From positions 186,001 through 250,000 of the forward strand of contig NZ_QGNJ01000007.1 in assembly GCF_003336875.1 (NCBI RefSeq): a stretch of 64,000 nt of DNA, read 5' to 3'. Below are positions 26,752 to 36,873 of this stretch, piece by piece. Made by a program: the position numbers and the translations under genes. Numbering within the stretch: position 1 is the stretch's first letter; the number at the start of each line of letters is the position of its first letter. Below the pieces are notes generated by a model that made no database searches, was not told the DNA's origin, and was given only the letters and a program-made list of their open reading frames with translations. This DNA comes from Oleisolibacter albus. GTDB taxonomy: Bacteria; Pseudomonadota; Alphaproteobacteria; Azospirillales; Azospirillaceae.

Positions 26752-28203
26752 ATGAGCGACCTGACCGCCCTGATCGATGCCCTGCCCGACGCCGCTGTGC
26801 TGGTGGTGGGCGATGCCATGCTGGACCGCTTCACCTACGGCATGGTGGACCGGATCAGTCCCGAAGCCCCCATCCCCGTGCTGCGGGTCCAGCGCGAGGT
26901 GCTGACGCTGGGCGGTGCCGGCAATGTGGCCTGCAATCTGGCCGCCCTGGGCACCGGCGTGCGCTTCCTGTCGGTGCTGGGCGACGACGAGCCGGGCCGC
27001 ACCCTGCGGCAGCAGGTGGCCGAGCGGCTGGGCGACGCCGACGGGCTGGTGGTCGAGCCGGGCCGCCGCACCACCACCAAGACCCGCTTCATCGCCGGAT
27101 CGCAGCAGCTGCTGCGCGCCGACGGAGAGACGGTGGCCGATATCGCGCCCGCCAGCGCCGACCGCCTGCTGGCGCTGGCGGAACAGGCGCTGGACCAGTG
27201 CGCCGTGCTGGTGCTGTCCGACTATGGCAAGGGCGTGCTGACGCCGGCCCTGGTGACCCGGCTGATCGACGCGGCCAAGGCCCGCGGCCGTCTGGTCGTG
27301 GTCGATCCCAAGGGCCGTGACTACAGCCGCTACCGCGGTGCCGACGTGCTGACCCCCAACCGCAAGGAGCTGGCCGAGGCCAGCGGCCTGCCCGTGTCCG
27401 GCGACGGCGCGGTGGAGGCCGCCTGCCGGCATCTGATCGCCGGCTGTGGTGTGGCGGCCCTGGTCGGCACCCGCAGCGAGGAGGGCATGTCGGTGGTCAC
27501 TGCCGATTCCGCCACCCATCTGCGGGCCGAGGCGCGGGAGGTGTTCGACGTCTCCGGCGCCGGCGACACGGTGGTGGCGGTGCTGTCCGCCGCCCTGGCC
27601 GCGGGGGCGGAGCTGACGGCCGCGGCGCGGCTGGCCACGGTGGCCGCCGGAATCGTCGTGGCCAAGGTCGGGACCGCCGTGGTCCGCCCGGACGAGCTGC
27701 GCACGGCGGTGCATCGCAGCGGCTGGGAATCCGACGCCATCAAGGTGGTGGGGCTGGAGGCGGCGCTGGAGCGGGTGGCCCGCTGGCGTGTGCAGGGGCT
27801 GAGGGTGGGCTTCACCAACGGCTGTTTCGACCTGCTGCACCCCGGCCATGTCTCGCTGCTGTCCCAGGCCAGGAGCGCCTGCGACCGGCTGGTGGTCGGG
27901 CTGAACAGCGATGCCTCGGTGAAGCGGCTGAAGGGCGAGACCCGCCCGGTGCAGGGGGAGGGGGCGCGGGCCACCGTTCTGGCCTCGCTCTCCAGTGTCG
28001 ATCTGGTGGTGGTGTTCGAAGAGGACACGCCATTGCGCCTGATCGAGACTCTGCGGCCGGATGTGCTGGTCAAGGGGGCCGACTACACCATCGCCACCGT
28101 GGTCGGCGCCGATGTGGTGCAGTCCTATGGCGGCACCGTGTTCCTGGCCGACCTGATCCAGGGACAGAGCACCACCCGCATGGTCGAGCGGATGAAGCGG
28201 TAA
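26752..28203 (+). CDS. hldE: Bifunctional heptose-7-phosphate kinase / heptose-1-phosphate adenylyltransferase
   Basis: 483 residues, the usual HldE length. N-terminal ribokinase-like domain (1-315): [28 protein letters not shown], catalytic [14 protein letters not shown]-terminal nucleotidyltransferase (about 345-483): [17 protein letters not shown] and LVKGADYT. It makes ADP-heptose for the lipopolysaccharide inner core. Stands alone here; the other heptose genes are not in the window. Ends at a strong hairpin shared with the convergent cys operon. Confidence 0.94.
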   Translation: MSDLTALIDALPDAAVLVVGDAMLDRFTYGMVDRISPEAPIPVLRVQREVLTLGGAGNVACNLAALGTGVRFLSVLGDDEPGRTLRQQVAERLGDADGLVVEPGRRTTTKTRFIAGSQQLLRADGETVADIAPASADRLLALAEQALDQCAVLVLSDYGKGVLTPALVTRLIDAAKARGRLVVVDPKGRDYSRYRGADVLTPNRKELAEASGLPVSGDGAVEAACRHLIAGCGVAALVGTRSEEGMSVVTADSATHLRAEAREVFDVSGAGDTVVAVLSAALAAGAELTAAARLATVAAGIVVAKVGTAVVRPDELRTAVHRSGWESDAIKVVGLEAALERVARWRVQGLRVGFTNGCFDLLHPGHVSLLSQARSACDRLVVGLNSDASVKRLKGETRPVQGEGARATVLASLSSVDLVVVFEEDTPLRLIETLRPDVLVKGADYTIATVVGADVVQSYGGTVFLADLIQGQSTTRMVERMKR

Positions 28204-28214
28204 GCGGGCGCAGC

Positions 28215-28244
28215 GGTTCCCGATGAGGCGCCCCATCGGGAACC
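28215..28244. terminator. Bidirectional hairpin between hldE and cysNC
   Basis: A perfect 11-bp stem GGTTCCCGATG / CATCGGGAACC with an 8-base loop in the 45-base gap between two convergent genes. No T-run. Confidence 0.6.
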
Positions 28245-28248
28245 GGGA

Positions 28249-30177
28249 TCAGATCGCCGCGCCGTCGATCAGCAGGTCCGTTTCCAGCAGGCCGCGGCGC
28301 TTCAGTTCGGCGATGATGCGGTCCGCCGCCTCCTCCACTGTCATCTCGGCGGTGCGCAGATGGATGTCCGGTGCCTCCGGCGGTTCATAGGGGCTGTCGA
28401 TGCCGGTGAAATCGCGGATCTCCCCGGCGCGGGCACGGCGATACAGGCCTTTGACATCGCGCGCCTCGGCCACGGCCAGATCGGTGTCGACGAACACCTC
28501 CAGGAACTCGCCCGGCCCCATCAGGCTGCGGGCCAGGGCGCGTTCGGCCCGGAACGGCGAGATGAAGGAGACCAGCGTGATCAGCCCGGCCTCCACCATC
28601 AGCTTCGACACCTCCGCCACCCGGCGGATATTCTCGACCCGGCTGGCGTCGTCGAACCCCAGGTCGCGGTTCAGCCCATGGCGGACATTGTCGCCGTCCA
28701 GCAGCATGGTGTGTCGGCGCAGGGCGAAGAGCTTCTTCTCCACCAGATTGGCGATGGTGGATTTGCCGGCCCCGGACAGGCCGGTGAACCACAGCACGCA
28801 GGGCCGCTGCCCCTTCAGCCCGGCGCGGGCGCGCTTGTCCACGTCCAGCGCCTGCCACTGGATGTTGGTGGCCGGGGCCAGCACCTGCCGGACCATGCCG
28901 GCGGCCACCGTCTCGTTGCTGACCCGGTCGATGAGGATGAAGCCCCCGGTCTCCCGGTTCCGGTCATAGGCATCCAGGGCAACCGCCTGATCCAGCGTCA
29001 CCAGACACAGGCCGATCTCGTTCAGCGCCAGCGCCTCCGCCGGTGTCCGTTCCAACGTGTTGACGTCGATCCTGGCCTCGGGCGCCAGGGTCGCCAGCGC
29101 CGTGCGGGTGCCGCCCTTCAGCAGGTAGGAGCGGCCGGGCACCATCGGCTTCTCCGCCATCCAGACCAAGGCGGCCTCCAGCCGGGTGCCGGACCAGGCC
29201 GGATCGTCGGGCGCGCACAGAACGTCGCCGCGGCTGATGTCGATCTCATCCGTCAGGGTCAGGGTCACGGACTGGCCGGCGACAGCCTCGTCCAGATCGC
29301 CGCCATAGGTGACGATGCGGGCCACCCGGCTTTCCGTGCCGCCGGGCAGGACCCGGACCCGGTCGCCGGGCCGCACCCGTCCGGCGGCGATCAGGCCGGA
29401 AAAGCCGCGGAAATCCAGGTTGGGACGGTTGACCCACTGCACGGGCAGGCGGAACGGCTGCGCCTGCGGGTCGCCCGCCACCTCCACCTGCTCCAGATGC
29501 TCCAGCAGGGCCGGTCCCCGGTACCAGGGGGTGGCCGGGCTGCGGCTGACGACATTGTCGCCATAGACGGCCGACAGCGGCACCGGCGTGATCTCGGCAA
29601 AGCCCAGCGGCCCGGCGAAGGCACGGTACTCCGCCACGATCCGCTCGAACACGGTCCGGTCGAAGCCGACCAGATCCATCTTGTTGACCGCCAGCACCAC
29701 ATGGCGGATGCCCAGCAGCGACACCAGGAAGCTGTGCCGCCGGGTCTGGGTCAGCACGCCCTTGCGGGCATCGATCAGGATCACCGCCAGATCGGCGGTG
29801 GAGGCACCGGTGACCATGTTGCGCGTGTACTGCTCGTGGCCGGGCGTGTCGGCCACGATGAACTTGCGCCGGTCCGTGGCGAAGAAGCGGTAGGCCACAT
29901 CGATGGTGATGCCCTGTTCCCGCTCGGCCGCCAGACCGTCCACCAGCAGGGCGAAATCCAGCTCGCCGCCGCGGGTGCCGACCTTGCGGCTGTCCGCTTC
30001 CAGGGCGGCCAGCTGGTCCTCGAACAGCATCTTCGATTCATAGAGCAGACGCCCGATCAGGCTGCTCTTGCCGTCATCGACGCTGCCGCAGGTGATGAAG
30101 CGCAGCAGGCTCTTGTGCTGGTGGGCGTGGAGATACTGCTCCACATCGGCCAGGGTCAGATTCTCAGCGGCGCGCAT
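28249..30177 (-). CDS. cysNC: Fused sulfate adenylyltransferase large subunit / APS kinase
   Basis: 642 residues. The CysN part (1-450) is an EF-Tu-like GTPase: [23 protein letters not shown]. It helps CysD make adenosine 5'-phosphosulfate (APS). The CysC part (about 455-642) has Walker [10 protein letters not shown] and [15 protein letters not shown], and phosphorylates APS to PAPS. As the operon's CysH looks like an APS reductase, PAPS may serve sulfation rather than reduction. Last gene of the sulfur operon; its ATG shares one base with the cysD stop. Confidence 0.95.
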   Translation of the reverse strand: MRAAENLTLADVEQYLHAHQHKSLLRFITCGSVDDGKSSLIGRLLYESKMLFEDQLAALEADSRKVGTRGGELDFALLVDGLAAEREQGITIDVAYRFFATDRRKFIVADTPGHEQYTRNMVTGASTADLAVILIDARKGVLTQTRRHSFLVSLLGIRHVVLAVNKMDLVGFDRTVFERIVAEYRAFAGPLGFAEITPVPLSAVYGDNVVSRSPATPWYRGPALLEHLEQVEVAGDPQAQPFRLPVQWVNRPNLDFRGFSGLIAAGRVRPGDRVRVLPGGTESRVARIVTYGGDLDEAVAGQSVTLTLTDEIDISRGDVLCAPDDPAWSGTRLEAALVWMAEKPMVPGRSYLLKGGTRTALATLAPEARIDVNTLERTPAEALALNEIGLCLVTLDQAVALDAYDRNRETGGFILIDRVSNETVAAGMVRQVLAPATNIQWQALDVDKRARAGLKGQRPCVLWFTGLSGAGKSTIANLVEKKLFALRRHTMLLDGDNVRHGLNRDLGFDDASRVENIRRVAEVSKLMVEAGLITLVSFISPFRAERALARSLMGPGEFLEVFVDTDLAVAEARDVKGLYRRARAGEIRDFTGIDSPYEPPEAPDIHLRTAEMTVEEAADRIIAELKRRGLLETDLLIDGAAI

Positions 30178-31127
30178 CAGAAATACCCTTCCTGCTTCTT
30201 GCGCTCCATGGAGGCGGACCCGTCCTTGTCGATGACACGGCCCTGCCGCTCGGAACTGGTGCTGACCAGCATTTCCCGGATGATGGCGGGCAGCGTGTCG
30301 GCGCTGCTTTCGATGGCGCCGGTCAGGGGATAGCAGCCCAGCGTGCGGAAGCGCACCCGGCGCATCTCCGGCACCTCGCCGGGGCGCAGCGGCATGCGCG
30401 CATCATCCACCATGATCAGCGCCCCGTCGCGCTCCACCACCGGCCGCTCCTTGGCGAAGTACAGCGGCACGATGGGGATCTTCTCCAGATAGATGTATTG
30501 CCAGATGTCCAGTTCGGTCCAGTTGGACAGGGGGAAGACGCGGATGCTCTCCCCCTTGTTCTTGCGGGCATTGTAGAGTCGCCACAGCTCCGGCCGCTGG
30601 CTCTTGGGGTCCCAGCGGTGCTGGGCCGAACGGAAGCTGAAGATGCGTTCCTTGGCCCGGCTCTTCTCCTCGTCACGGCGGGCACCGCCGAAGGCGGCGT
30701 CGAAGCCCCATTTGTCCAGGGCCTGCTTCAGCGCCTCGGTCTTCATCACGTCGGTATGGACGGCCGAGCCATGGGTGAAGGGGCCGATGCCCCGGGCGAC
30801 CCCGTCCTGGTTGATATGGACCAGCAGTTGCAGCCCCAGCGACTTCGCCATGCGGTCGCGGAACTCGATCATCTCCCGGAACTTCCAGGTGGTATCCACA
30901 TGCAGCAGCGGGAAGGGCGGCAGCGACGGGTAGAAGGCCTTCATGGCAAGGTGCAGCATGACGGCGCTGTCCTTGCCGATGGAATAGAGCATGACCGGAT
31001 TCTCGGTCTCCGCCACCACCTCGCGCAGGATGTGGATGCTCTCCGCCTCCAACCGTTCCAGATGCGAAAGGACCTTTGCATCCGGCCGAGCCTGGATATC
31101 GCCGTGGGTGGACATTGCCTCAAGCAT
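30177..31127 (-). CDS. cysD: Sulfate adenylyltransferase small subunit
   Basis: 316 residues. Catalytic ATP sulfurylase subunit of the PP-loop type: [57 protein letters not shown]. Partner of CysN. The start at 31127 follows CTGAGGATC; an ATG four codons later has a ribosome site too close to use well. Starts 13 bases after the cysH stop. Confidence 0.95.
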   Translation of the reverse strand: MLEAMSTHGDIQARPDAKVLSHLERLEAESIHILREVVAETENPVMLYSIGKDSAVMLHLAMKAFYPSLPPFPLLHVDTTWKFREMIEFRDRMAKSLGLQLLVHINQDGVARGIGPFTHGSAVHTDVMKTEALKQALDKWGFDAAFGGARRDEEKSRAKERIFSFRSAQHRWDPKSQRPELWRLYNARKNKGESIRVFPLSNWTELDIWQYIYLEKIPIVPLYFAKERPVVERDGALIMVDDARMPLRPGEVPEMRRVRFRTLGCYPLTGAIESSADTLPAIIREMLVSTSSERQGRVIDKDGSASMERKKQEGYF

Positions 31128-31140
31128 TCGCCGCTGATCC

Positions 31141-31851
31141 TCAGAGTCCCGCCGGGGCGGGGTGCGGCCGGTGGATGCCGCATTCGGTCTTGGCCTGGCC
31201 GCGCCAGCGCCCCGCTCTCACATCCTCGCCAGCCGCAACCCGGTCGGTGCAGGGCATGCAGCCGACCGAAGGGTAGCCATCCGCCTGCAGAGGATGACGC
31301 GGCAGCCCATGGCTGTCGAGATAGGCCTCGATCTGGTCACGGGTCCAACTGGCCAGCGGGTTAACCTTCACATGGGCGCCATCGGCCTCGAACAGCGGCA
31401 GGGCGGCGCGGGTGCTGGCCTGATAGCGCTTGCGGCCGGTGATCCAGGCGGCGTAGGGGGCCAGTGCCCGCGCCAGCGGACGCACCTTGCGCAGGGCACA
31501 GCACGCATCGGCATGGCGCAACCACAGGTCGCCCGCGGCATCCTCCGCTTTCTCTTCGCCCGACTCCGGCCCGATCTCCCGCACGCCGGTCAGTCCCAGC
31601 CGCTCCACCAGTTGGCGGCGGTAGCGCTGGGTTTCGCCGAACAGCTTGCCGGTGTTGATGAACAGCACCGGGGCGGCGGGGTCGGCCTGCGCCAGCATGT
31701 GCAGCAGCACGGCGCTCTCCGTGCCGAACGAGCTGACCAGGGCCAGACGGCCGGGGAACACCTCCGTCAGCAGGAGGCGCAGCAGAGCCGGCCCCTGCAC
31801 TTGGCCGTACCGGTCATTGAGGTCGGCGGCAAGGAGCTGTTGTGGCGTCAT
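31141..31851 (-). CDS. cysH: APS reductase (phosphoadenosine phosphosulfate reductase family, 4Fe-4S type)
   Basis: 236 residues. PP-loop region [18 protein letters not shown], then two cysteine pairs, Cys117-Cys118 (ADACCALRK) and Cys198-Cys201 (GCMPCTDR), which bind the 4Fe-4S cluster of APS-preferring enzymes, and catalytic Cys224 in TECGIH. So APS rather than PAPS is the likely substrate; the product is sulfite. Start overlaps the DUF934 stop by four bases. Confidence 0.93.
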   Translation of the reverse strand: MTPQQLLAADLNDRYGQVQGPALLRLLLTEVFPGRLALVSSFGTESAVLLHMLAQADPAAPVLFINTGKLFGETQRYRRQLVERLGLTGVREIGPESGEEKAEDAAGDLWLRHADACCALRKVRPLARALAPYAAWITGRKRYQASTRAALPLFEADGAHVKVNPLASWTRDQIEAYLDSHGLPRHPLQADGYPSVGCMPCTDRVAAGEDVRAGRWRGQAKTECGIHRPHPAPAGL

Positions 31852-32354
31852 GACGGCTCTCCCGCCCGCAGATGGCGGCGCAGCAGCGACAGGGTCGGCG
31901 CGTCATCCTGGGCCGCCTGATAGGCGATGCTGAATTCGCCCAGCGCCCGACGCCAGGCGTCGGTCAGGCGCTCCGCCGGCACCTCCACCGTATCCACGCC
32001 GACGCGCGTCAGCATCAGATACTGGTCGGGGATGATGTGGCCGACGGCACGGATCTCGCCCTGCCAGTGATACCGCTCGCGTAGTTCGCGTGCGCCGGAG
32101 AAGGCGCGGCCATCGCGGAACTTCGGCAACTCCAGCGCCACCAGGGCCAGCGTGCCCAGATCCGGCGCGATCTCCCCCACCAGCTGGTGGCTTTTCAGAC
32201 GCACGCCATACCGCCGGCCAGGGGGCAGGGCGTCGTGCAGCGTGCGCCAGCGCTCCAGCGGGACCAGCACGTCAACACCGTCGGGCAACGGGTCATCATC
32301 CGTCACGGCAACGAAACGATCCTCGACGACCGTGCCGTTCTTAAGCAGCGGCAT
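31848..32354 (-). CDS. DUF934 protein of the sulfite reduction operon
   Basis: 168 residues, single DUF934 domain: VLVPLERW, GVRLKSHQLVGEIAPDLGTLALVALELPKFRDGRAFSG in outline, YHWQGEIRAVGHIIPDQYLMLTRVGVDTVEV. DUF934 proteins nearly always sit beside ferredoxin-type cysI and cysH; a supporting role in sulfite reduction is likely but the activity is unknown. ATG at 32354 overlaps the cysI stop by 14 bases; an upstream in-frame codon is less likely. Confidence 0.88.
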   Translation of the reverse strand: MPLLKNGTVVEDRFVAVTDDDPLPDGVDVLVPLERWRTLHDALPPGRRYGVRLKSHQLVGEIAPDLGTLALVALELPKFRDGRAFSGARELRERYHWQGEIRAVGHIIPDQYLMLTRVGVDTVEVPAERLTDAWRRALGEFSIAYQAAQDDAPTLSLLRRHLRAGEPS

Positions 32355-34050
32355 GGATGGACTCCTTGAACGGGCCATGGCCCGTGCGGTTCAGCGTGTC
32401 GATGAAGCGCTCACCCGGCCGTCGCAGCGCCAGATAGGTGGACACCAGCGTCTCCACCGCATCCACCACCCCGTCGGCGCTGAAGCCGGGACCGGTGATC
32501 TCGCCCAGGGCGGCGGCGGGACTGGCGGACTCGCCACCCAGCAGGATCTGGAAGAACTCCTCGCCCTTCTTGTCGACGCCCAGGATGCCGATATGGCCGA
32601 CATGATGGTGACCGCAGGCGTTGATGCAGCCGCTGATCTTGATCTTCAGCTCGCCGATCTCGTGCTGGCGGTCCAGGTCGCCGAAGCGCTCGGAAATGCG
32701 CTGGGCGATGGGAATGGAACGGGCATTGGCCAGGGCGCAGTAATCCAGGCCGGGGCAGGCGATGATGTCGCTCACCAGGTTCAGGTTGGCGGTGCCCAGC
32801 CCCTCGGCCTCCAGCCCTTGCCACAAGGCGTGGAGATCATCCTGGCGCACATGGGCCAGCACCAGATTCTGCTCATGGCTGACCCGGACCTCGCCGAAGC
32901 TGAAGCGGTCGGCCAGATCGGCCAGGGCCTCCATCTGGTCGGAGGTGGCGTCGCCGGGGATGCCGCCGACGGGCTTCAGGCTGACCACGGCAATGGCGTA
33001 GCCAGGCTGGCGATGGGGATGGGTGTTGGAGCGCAGCCAGCGGGCGAAAGCCGGATCGGCGGCACGGGCCGCCTCCAACGCCGCCGACCGGGCGGGCAGC
33101 GCCTCGAAGGGCGGTGGGGCGAAATGGCTTTCGATGGCGGCGACGATGGCCGGGTCCAGGCGGAAACGGTCCCGCGGCAGGCGGGCATATTCCTCCTCCA
33201 CCAGATTGAGGAAGGCCTCCGCCCCCATCTCATGGACGGTGACCTTGATGCGCGCCTTGTAGATGTTGTCGCGCCGGCCCAGCTGGTTGTAGGTGCGCAG
33301 CACGGCTTCGAGATAGCCGATCAGCTCTGCCTCCGGCACGAAGTCGCGCGCCTTGACGGCCAGGAAGGGGCTGCGCCCCTGGCCACCGCCGACATAGACG
33401 GTGAAGCCCACCGCGCCATCCCTGTTGCGGGTGGCGATCAGGCCGATGTCGTGGACCTGCACCGCCGCCCGGTCCTGCGGGCTGCCGGAAATGGCGATCT
33501 TGAACTTGCGCGGCAGGAAGGTGAATTCCGGATGCAGAGTCGACCATTGCCGCAGGATCTCGGCATAGACGCGGGGATCGACGATCTCATCCGCCGCCGC
33601 CCCGCAATAATGGTCGGCGGTGACATTGCGGATGCAGTTGCCGCTGGTCTGGATGGCATGCATGTCCACCTCGGCCAGGGCGTCCAGCATGTCGGGGATG
33701 TCCTTCAGCGCCGGCCAGTTGAACTGGATGTTCTGGCGGGTGGTGAAGTGGCCGTAGCCCTTGTCCCAGCGCCGGCCGATCATGGCCAGCTGGCGCAGCT
33801 GCGGGCTGCGCAGCACGCCGTAGGGGATGGCGATGCGCAACATGTAGGCGTGCAGCTGCAGATAGACGCCGTTCATCAGCCGCAGCGGCTTGAACTCCTC
33901 CTCCGTCAACGCGCCGGACAGGCGGCGCTCGACCTGACCGCGGAACTGGGCCACGCGCTCACGCACGAAGGTCTTGTCAAAGGCATCGTAGCGATAGGCG
34001 CCGGCATGGGCATCGGGCGCCAGATTGGGGCGGCTCTGGATATGGGTCAT
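32341..34050 (-). CDS. cysI: Sulfite reductase haemoprotein (nitrite/sulfite reductase family)
   Basis: 569 residues. Two repeated ferredoxin-like halves with HFTTRQNIQFNWPAL and IQTSGNCIRNVTADHYCG, and the siroheme/4Fe-4S cysteines in ACPGLDYCALANARS and SGCINACGHHHVGHIG. Reduces sulfite to sulfide with six electrons. No CysJ flavoprotein gene is in the operon, so electrons probably come from ferredoxin. Length fits the alphaproteobacterial CysI of DUF2849/DUF934 operons. Confidence 0.93.
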   Translation of the reverse strand: MTHIQSRPNLAPDAHAGAYRYDAFDKTFVRERVAQFRGQVERRLSGALTEEEFKPLRLMNGVYLQLHAYMLRIAIPYGVLRSPQLRQLAMIGRRWDKGYGHFTTRQNIQFNWPALKDIPDMLDALAEVDMHAIQTSGNCIRNVTADHYCGAAADEIVDPRVYAEILRQWSTLHPEFTFLPRKFKIAISGSPQDRAAVQVHDIGLIATRNRDGAVGFTVYVGGGQGRSPFLAVKARDFVPEAELIGYLEAVLRTYNQLGRRDNIYKARIKVTVHEMGAEAFLNLVEEEYARLPRDRFRLDPAIVAAIESHFAPPPFEALPARSAALEAARAADPAFARWLRSNTHPHRQPGYAIAVVSLKPVGGIPGDATSDQMEALADLADRFSFGEVRVSHEQNLVLAHVRQDDLHALWQGLEAEGLGTANLNLVSDIIACPGLDYCALANARSIPIAQRISERFGDLDRQHEIGELKIKISGCINACGHHHVGHIGILGVDKKGEEFFQILLGGESASPAAALGEITGPGFSADGVVDAVETLVSTYLALRRPGERFIDTLNRTGHGPFKESIHAAA

Positions 34051-34061
34051 GGCCGGGACAC

Positions 34062-34394
34062 TCAGGCGGCGGTCGGGGATGACAGGAGGGTGGCTTGCAG
34101 GCCCAGATCGGGGCGGACGCTGGGTCCCAGCGCCTTCATGCGTTCGCGCATGTGCAGGGGGCGGGTCCGTCCGTCCACCACCTCCACATCGATGGGATAG
34201 ACATCGACCACCTGCTGCGTCCGCTCCGCCTCCTTGCCCACGGACAGGGCCGCGGCAATGGCTTCACCGCTGAACACCGCGGCGGCCTCCACCCGCTCCA
34301 CCCAACCATCGCCGTCCCCCAGCCAGACGGCCCGCCCATCCAGCAGACGGCTGGCGGTGATGGATTGCAGGGGACCTTTCGCCTTCACCAACAT
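34062..34394 (-). CDS. DUF2849 small protein
   Basis: 110 residues, recognised as DUF2849 by KAKGPLQSITASRLLDGRAVWLGDGDGWVE and the later VYPIDVEVVDGRTRPLHMRERMKALGPSVR in outline. A conserved member of alphaproteobacterial cys operons between cysG and cysI. Function unknown; cytosolic. Confidence 0.88.
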   Translation of the reverse strand: MLVKAKGPLQSITASRLLDGRAVWLGDGDGWVERVEAAAVFSGEAIAAALSVGKEAERTQQVVDVYPIDVEVVDGRTRPLHMRERMKALGPSVRPDLGLQATLLSSPTAA

Positions 34395-34417
34395 CGTTCA
34401 GAGCTTCCTTGCCAGGG

Positions 34418-35839
34418 TCAGACGGCTTCGCGCAGGGCGGGGGCGGCCATTTCGGCGATGCGGGCCGGATCGGCCAGCCGCACCACCTCCCCCACCACGA
34501 TCAGGGCCGGACCGGACAGGCCATGGCCGGAGGCCAGATCCGGCAAGGTGCCGAGCGTGCCCACCAGCAGCGTCTGATCGGGACGGGTGCCCTTCTCGAT
34601 CAGGGCGGCGGACGTGGCCCGGTCCATCCCGGCATCCATCAGCCGGCGGGCGATCAATCCCACCGTGGACAGGCCCATATAGATGACCAGCGTGTGCTTC
34701 AGCCGGGCCAGGGCCTGCCAGTCCAGGTCCGGCTCCGCGCTGTCGCCGACGCCGGCCTTGGCATGGCCGGTGATGAAGGTGACGCCCTGGGCCAGGCCGC
34801 GATGGGTGACGGGGATGGTGGCGGCGGCGCCGCACCCCAGCGCCGCGGTGATGCCGGGCACCACCTCGACCGGGATGGCGGCGGCGCGCAGCGCCTCCAC
34901 CTCCTCGCCGCCGCGCCCGAAGACGAAGGGATCGCCGCCCTTCAGCCGCACCACCCGGTGCCCGGCGGCGGCCTCCGCCACCAGCAGAGCGTTGATCGCC
35001 GCCTGGGACAGGGTATGACGGTCCTTGCTCTTGCCCACATAGAGGCGGCGGGCATCACGGCGCACATAATCCAGGATGCGGTCATCCACCAGCTTGTCAT
35101 GGACGACCACGTCGGCATCCTGCAGCACCCGCAGCGCCCGCAGGGTCAACAGATCGGGATCGCCGGGACCGGCGCCCACCAGGGTTACACGGCCGCCCGG
35201 CTCCTGCCCGTGGCCGGGATCGTTGACGGCCTGCAGCAGCTGCGCCCGGGCGCCGGCCTCGTCGCCGGCCAGGAAGCGGCGGGCCACCGGCCCGTCGACG
35301 ATGCGCTCCCAGAAGCGGCGCTTGGCCGTCTCCTCCTGCCGGGTCGCCTTCACGGCGCCGCGGAAACTGTCGAGAAAGGCCGCCAGCCGGCCCAGACCCG
35401 GCTCCAGCGCCGCCTCCAGCCGCTCGCGCAGGCGGCGGACCAGCACCGGGCTGGCGCCGCCGCTGGAAATGGCGATGGTGATGGGATCGCGGTCGATGAT
35501 GGCCGGCATGATGAAGCTGCACAGATCCGGCCGGTCCGGCACATTGACGGGAACCCCGGCATCGCGGGCCGCGGCGGCCAGGGCCGCATCCGCGTCCGGG
35601 TCGTCGCTGGCGGCGAAGGCCAGCACATGGCCGGCCACATCGTCCGGCCGCACGGGCCGGCGGTGCAGAACGGCGGCAAGGGCCGACAGCTCGGGCAGGG
35701 GATCGGGCGCGATGATGGTCAGACGGCAACCGCTGCGCGCCACCAGCCGTGCCTTGCGCAGGGCCAGTTCGCCACCGCCGGCCACCAGCACGGGCCGGCC
35801 GTCGAGCGGGAGCGAGACCGGAAACGTCTTCAGGGCCAT
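34418..35839 (-). CDS. cysG: Siroheme synthase (precorrin-2 dehydrogenase/ferrochelatase plus uroporphyrinogen-III methyltransferase)
   Basis: 473 residues. N-terminal CysG domain (about 1-210): FPVSLPLDGRPVLVAGGGELALRKARLV and NVPDRPDLCSFIMPAIIDRDPITIAISSGGASPVL in parts. C-terminal methyltransferase (about 215-460): VTLVGAGPGDPDLLTLRALRVL, KGGDPFVFGRGGEEVE, and THRGLAQGVTFITGH. It makes the siroheme of CysI. The ATG at 35839 has AGAGGATGGC before it. First gene of the seven-gene operon. Confidence 0.94.
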   Translation of the reverse strand: MALKTFPVSLPLDGRPVLVAGGGELALRKARLVARSGCRLTIIAPDPLPELSALAAVLHRRPVRPDDVAGHVLAFAASDDPDADAALAAAARDAGVPVNVPDRPDLCSFIMPAIIDRDPITIAISSGGASPVLVRRLRERLEAALEPGLGRLAAFLDSFRGAVKATRQEETAKRRFWERIVDGPVARRFLAGDEAGARAQLLQAVNDPGHGQEPGGRVTLVGAGPGDPDLLTLRALRVLQDADVVVHDKLVDDRILDYVRRDARRLYVGKSKDRHTLSQAAINALLVAEAAAGHRVVRLKGGDPFVFGRGGEEVEALRAAAIPVEVVPGITAALGCGAAATIPVTHRGLAQGVTFITGHAKAGVGDSAEPDLDWQALARLKHTLVIYMGLSTVGLIARRLMDAGMDRATSAALIEKGTRPDQTLLVGTLGTLPDLASGHGLSGPALIVVGEVVRLADPARIAEMAAPALREAV

Positions 35840-36262
35840 GCCATCCTCTATTACGCACCGCAATCGGTCCGCCAGAATTGGGCGCCGGCACCAACACTGT
35901 CGAGTGGAAATATTATTTTTACGTCAATATTGTGTTGTTATAAATGAACGCGCAGATCAAAAACCCATGTCGTTACAAACGGTTGAGCCGCCCGTTGCAG
36001 CAGCTTTATTCACCGCCTTGCGTCGGGCTCGACGCTGGCATGCTTGCCCCGCAGGAAGCGCCGTAGAATTGCCATATCCACGCTTCAATAGTGTTGAATA
36101 TGGATCGATGATCAGGTTCCGGAGAGTCCGGCGGCGGCAAGGCCGTGTGGCGATCAGGCAACGCGCCCGCTTCCGCCTTGGATCTCCAACAACTTGTCTG
36201 TTGAATCCGGCGCGCTGCGCCCCCATGACTCGGGACACAAGATCTGGAGCCGATCCGGCATC
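35840..36262. other. AT-rich divergent promoter region between cysG and the Rrf2 gene
   Basis: A sharp AT-rich island lies at about 35906-35946 in an otherwise GC-rich region, with two AATATT blocks, and is the likely promoter of the cys operon. Farther on, TTCAA-TAGTG-TTGAA (36084-36098) and the pair CCATAT / ATATGG (36072-36103) are dyads that could be regulator sites for the Rrf2 gene. No copy of the CCTAT-N7-ATAGG palindrome was found here. Confidence 0.45.
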
Positions 36263-36715
36263 ATGCTTTCCCAGCGCTGCAAATACGCTCTCCGGGCCGC
36301 CCTGTACCTGACCGACCAATGGCCTGGGGGCGGGACCGCCCGCATCGCCGACATCGCCGCCGCCGAGGGAATTCCCCGAAAATTCCTGGAAGCCATCCTG
36401 CTGGACCTGCGCAAGGGCGGACTGCTGGAAAGCTGCCGCGGACGCGACGGGGGCTATCGTCTGGCCAAGGCCCCGGACCATCTGTCCATCGGTGACATCA
36501 TCCGCGTCGTGGAAGGCACGCTGGCCCCGATCCAATGCGCCAGCCGCAACCGCTTCGAGCCCTGCGCCGACTGCGGCGATCCGCAGGAATGCGTGATCCG
36601 CTGGGCCATGCTGAAGGCCCGCGACGCCATGGCCGTGGTGCTGGATCGCTGTACGCTGGCCGAAGCGGCACGACAGCGTCATTCCCTGTCCACGCCCCTC
36701 GATTTCGTGATCTGA
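36263..36715 (+). CDS. Rrf2-family transcriptional regulator with four clustered cysteines
   Basis: 150 residues. An N-terminal winged helix (MLSQRCKYALRAALYL, ARIADIAAAEGIPRKFLEAILLDLRKGGLLES in outline, GRDGGYRLAK) and a dimerisation helix. Cys92, Cys101, Cys104 and Cys110 (QCASRNRFEPC, ADCGDPQEC) lie where IscR and NsrR hold their cluster, so Fe-S or cysteine sensing is plausible. Its place between the cys operon and the sulfate importer suggests a CymR-like sulfur regulator. An upstream in-frame start exists but the Rrf2 fold begins at 36263. Confidence 0.88.
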   Translation: MLSQRCKYALRAALYLTDQWPGGGTARIADIAAAEGIPRKFLEAILLDLRKGGLLESCRGRDGGYRLAKAPDHLSIGDIIRVVEGTLAPIQCASRNRFEPCADCGDPQECVIRWAMLKARDAMAVVLDRCTLAEAARQRHSLSTPLDFVI

Positions 36716-36763
36716 CCCTCCGGCTGCGCAAGGCCCCTCGCCGAAGGCGCGCGAATCCGGCCA

Positions 36764-36807
36764 TTGACTCTCGCCCGACTCCAATTCCTATAATGACAAT
36801 AGGGATT
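36764..36807 (+). promoter_or_regulatory. Promoter with overlapping CCTAT-N7-ATAGG palindrome before the FAD protein
   Basis: TTGACT (36764-36769), 19 bases, then a perfect TATAAT (36789-36794). The palindrome CCTAT-AATGACA-ATAGG (36787-36803) covers the -10 element and is extended by AATT and GATT. A protein bound there would block the polymerase, so it is a repressor-type site. The same palindrome precedes sbp. Confidence 0.65.
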
Positions 36808-36873
36808 GTAGATGGATGAATGCCGCCGGCACGGCCAGGAGCGATCCCACAGACGACATTCAGGGGAGACGAC

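Noticed and set aside
36084-36098. TTCAA-N5-TTGAA as an FNR or NifA-type site before the Rrf2 gene
   Set aside because: Half-sites and spacing do not match FNR (TTGAT-N4-ATCAA) or NifA (TGT-N10-ACA); kept only as an unnamed dyad.
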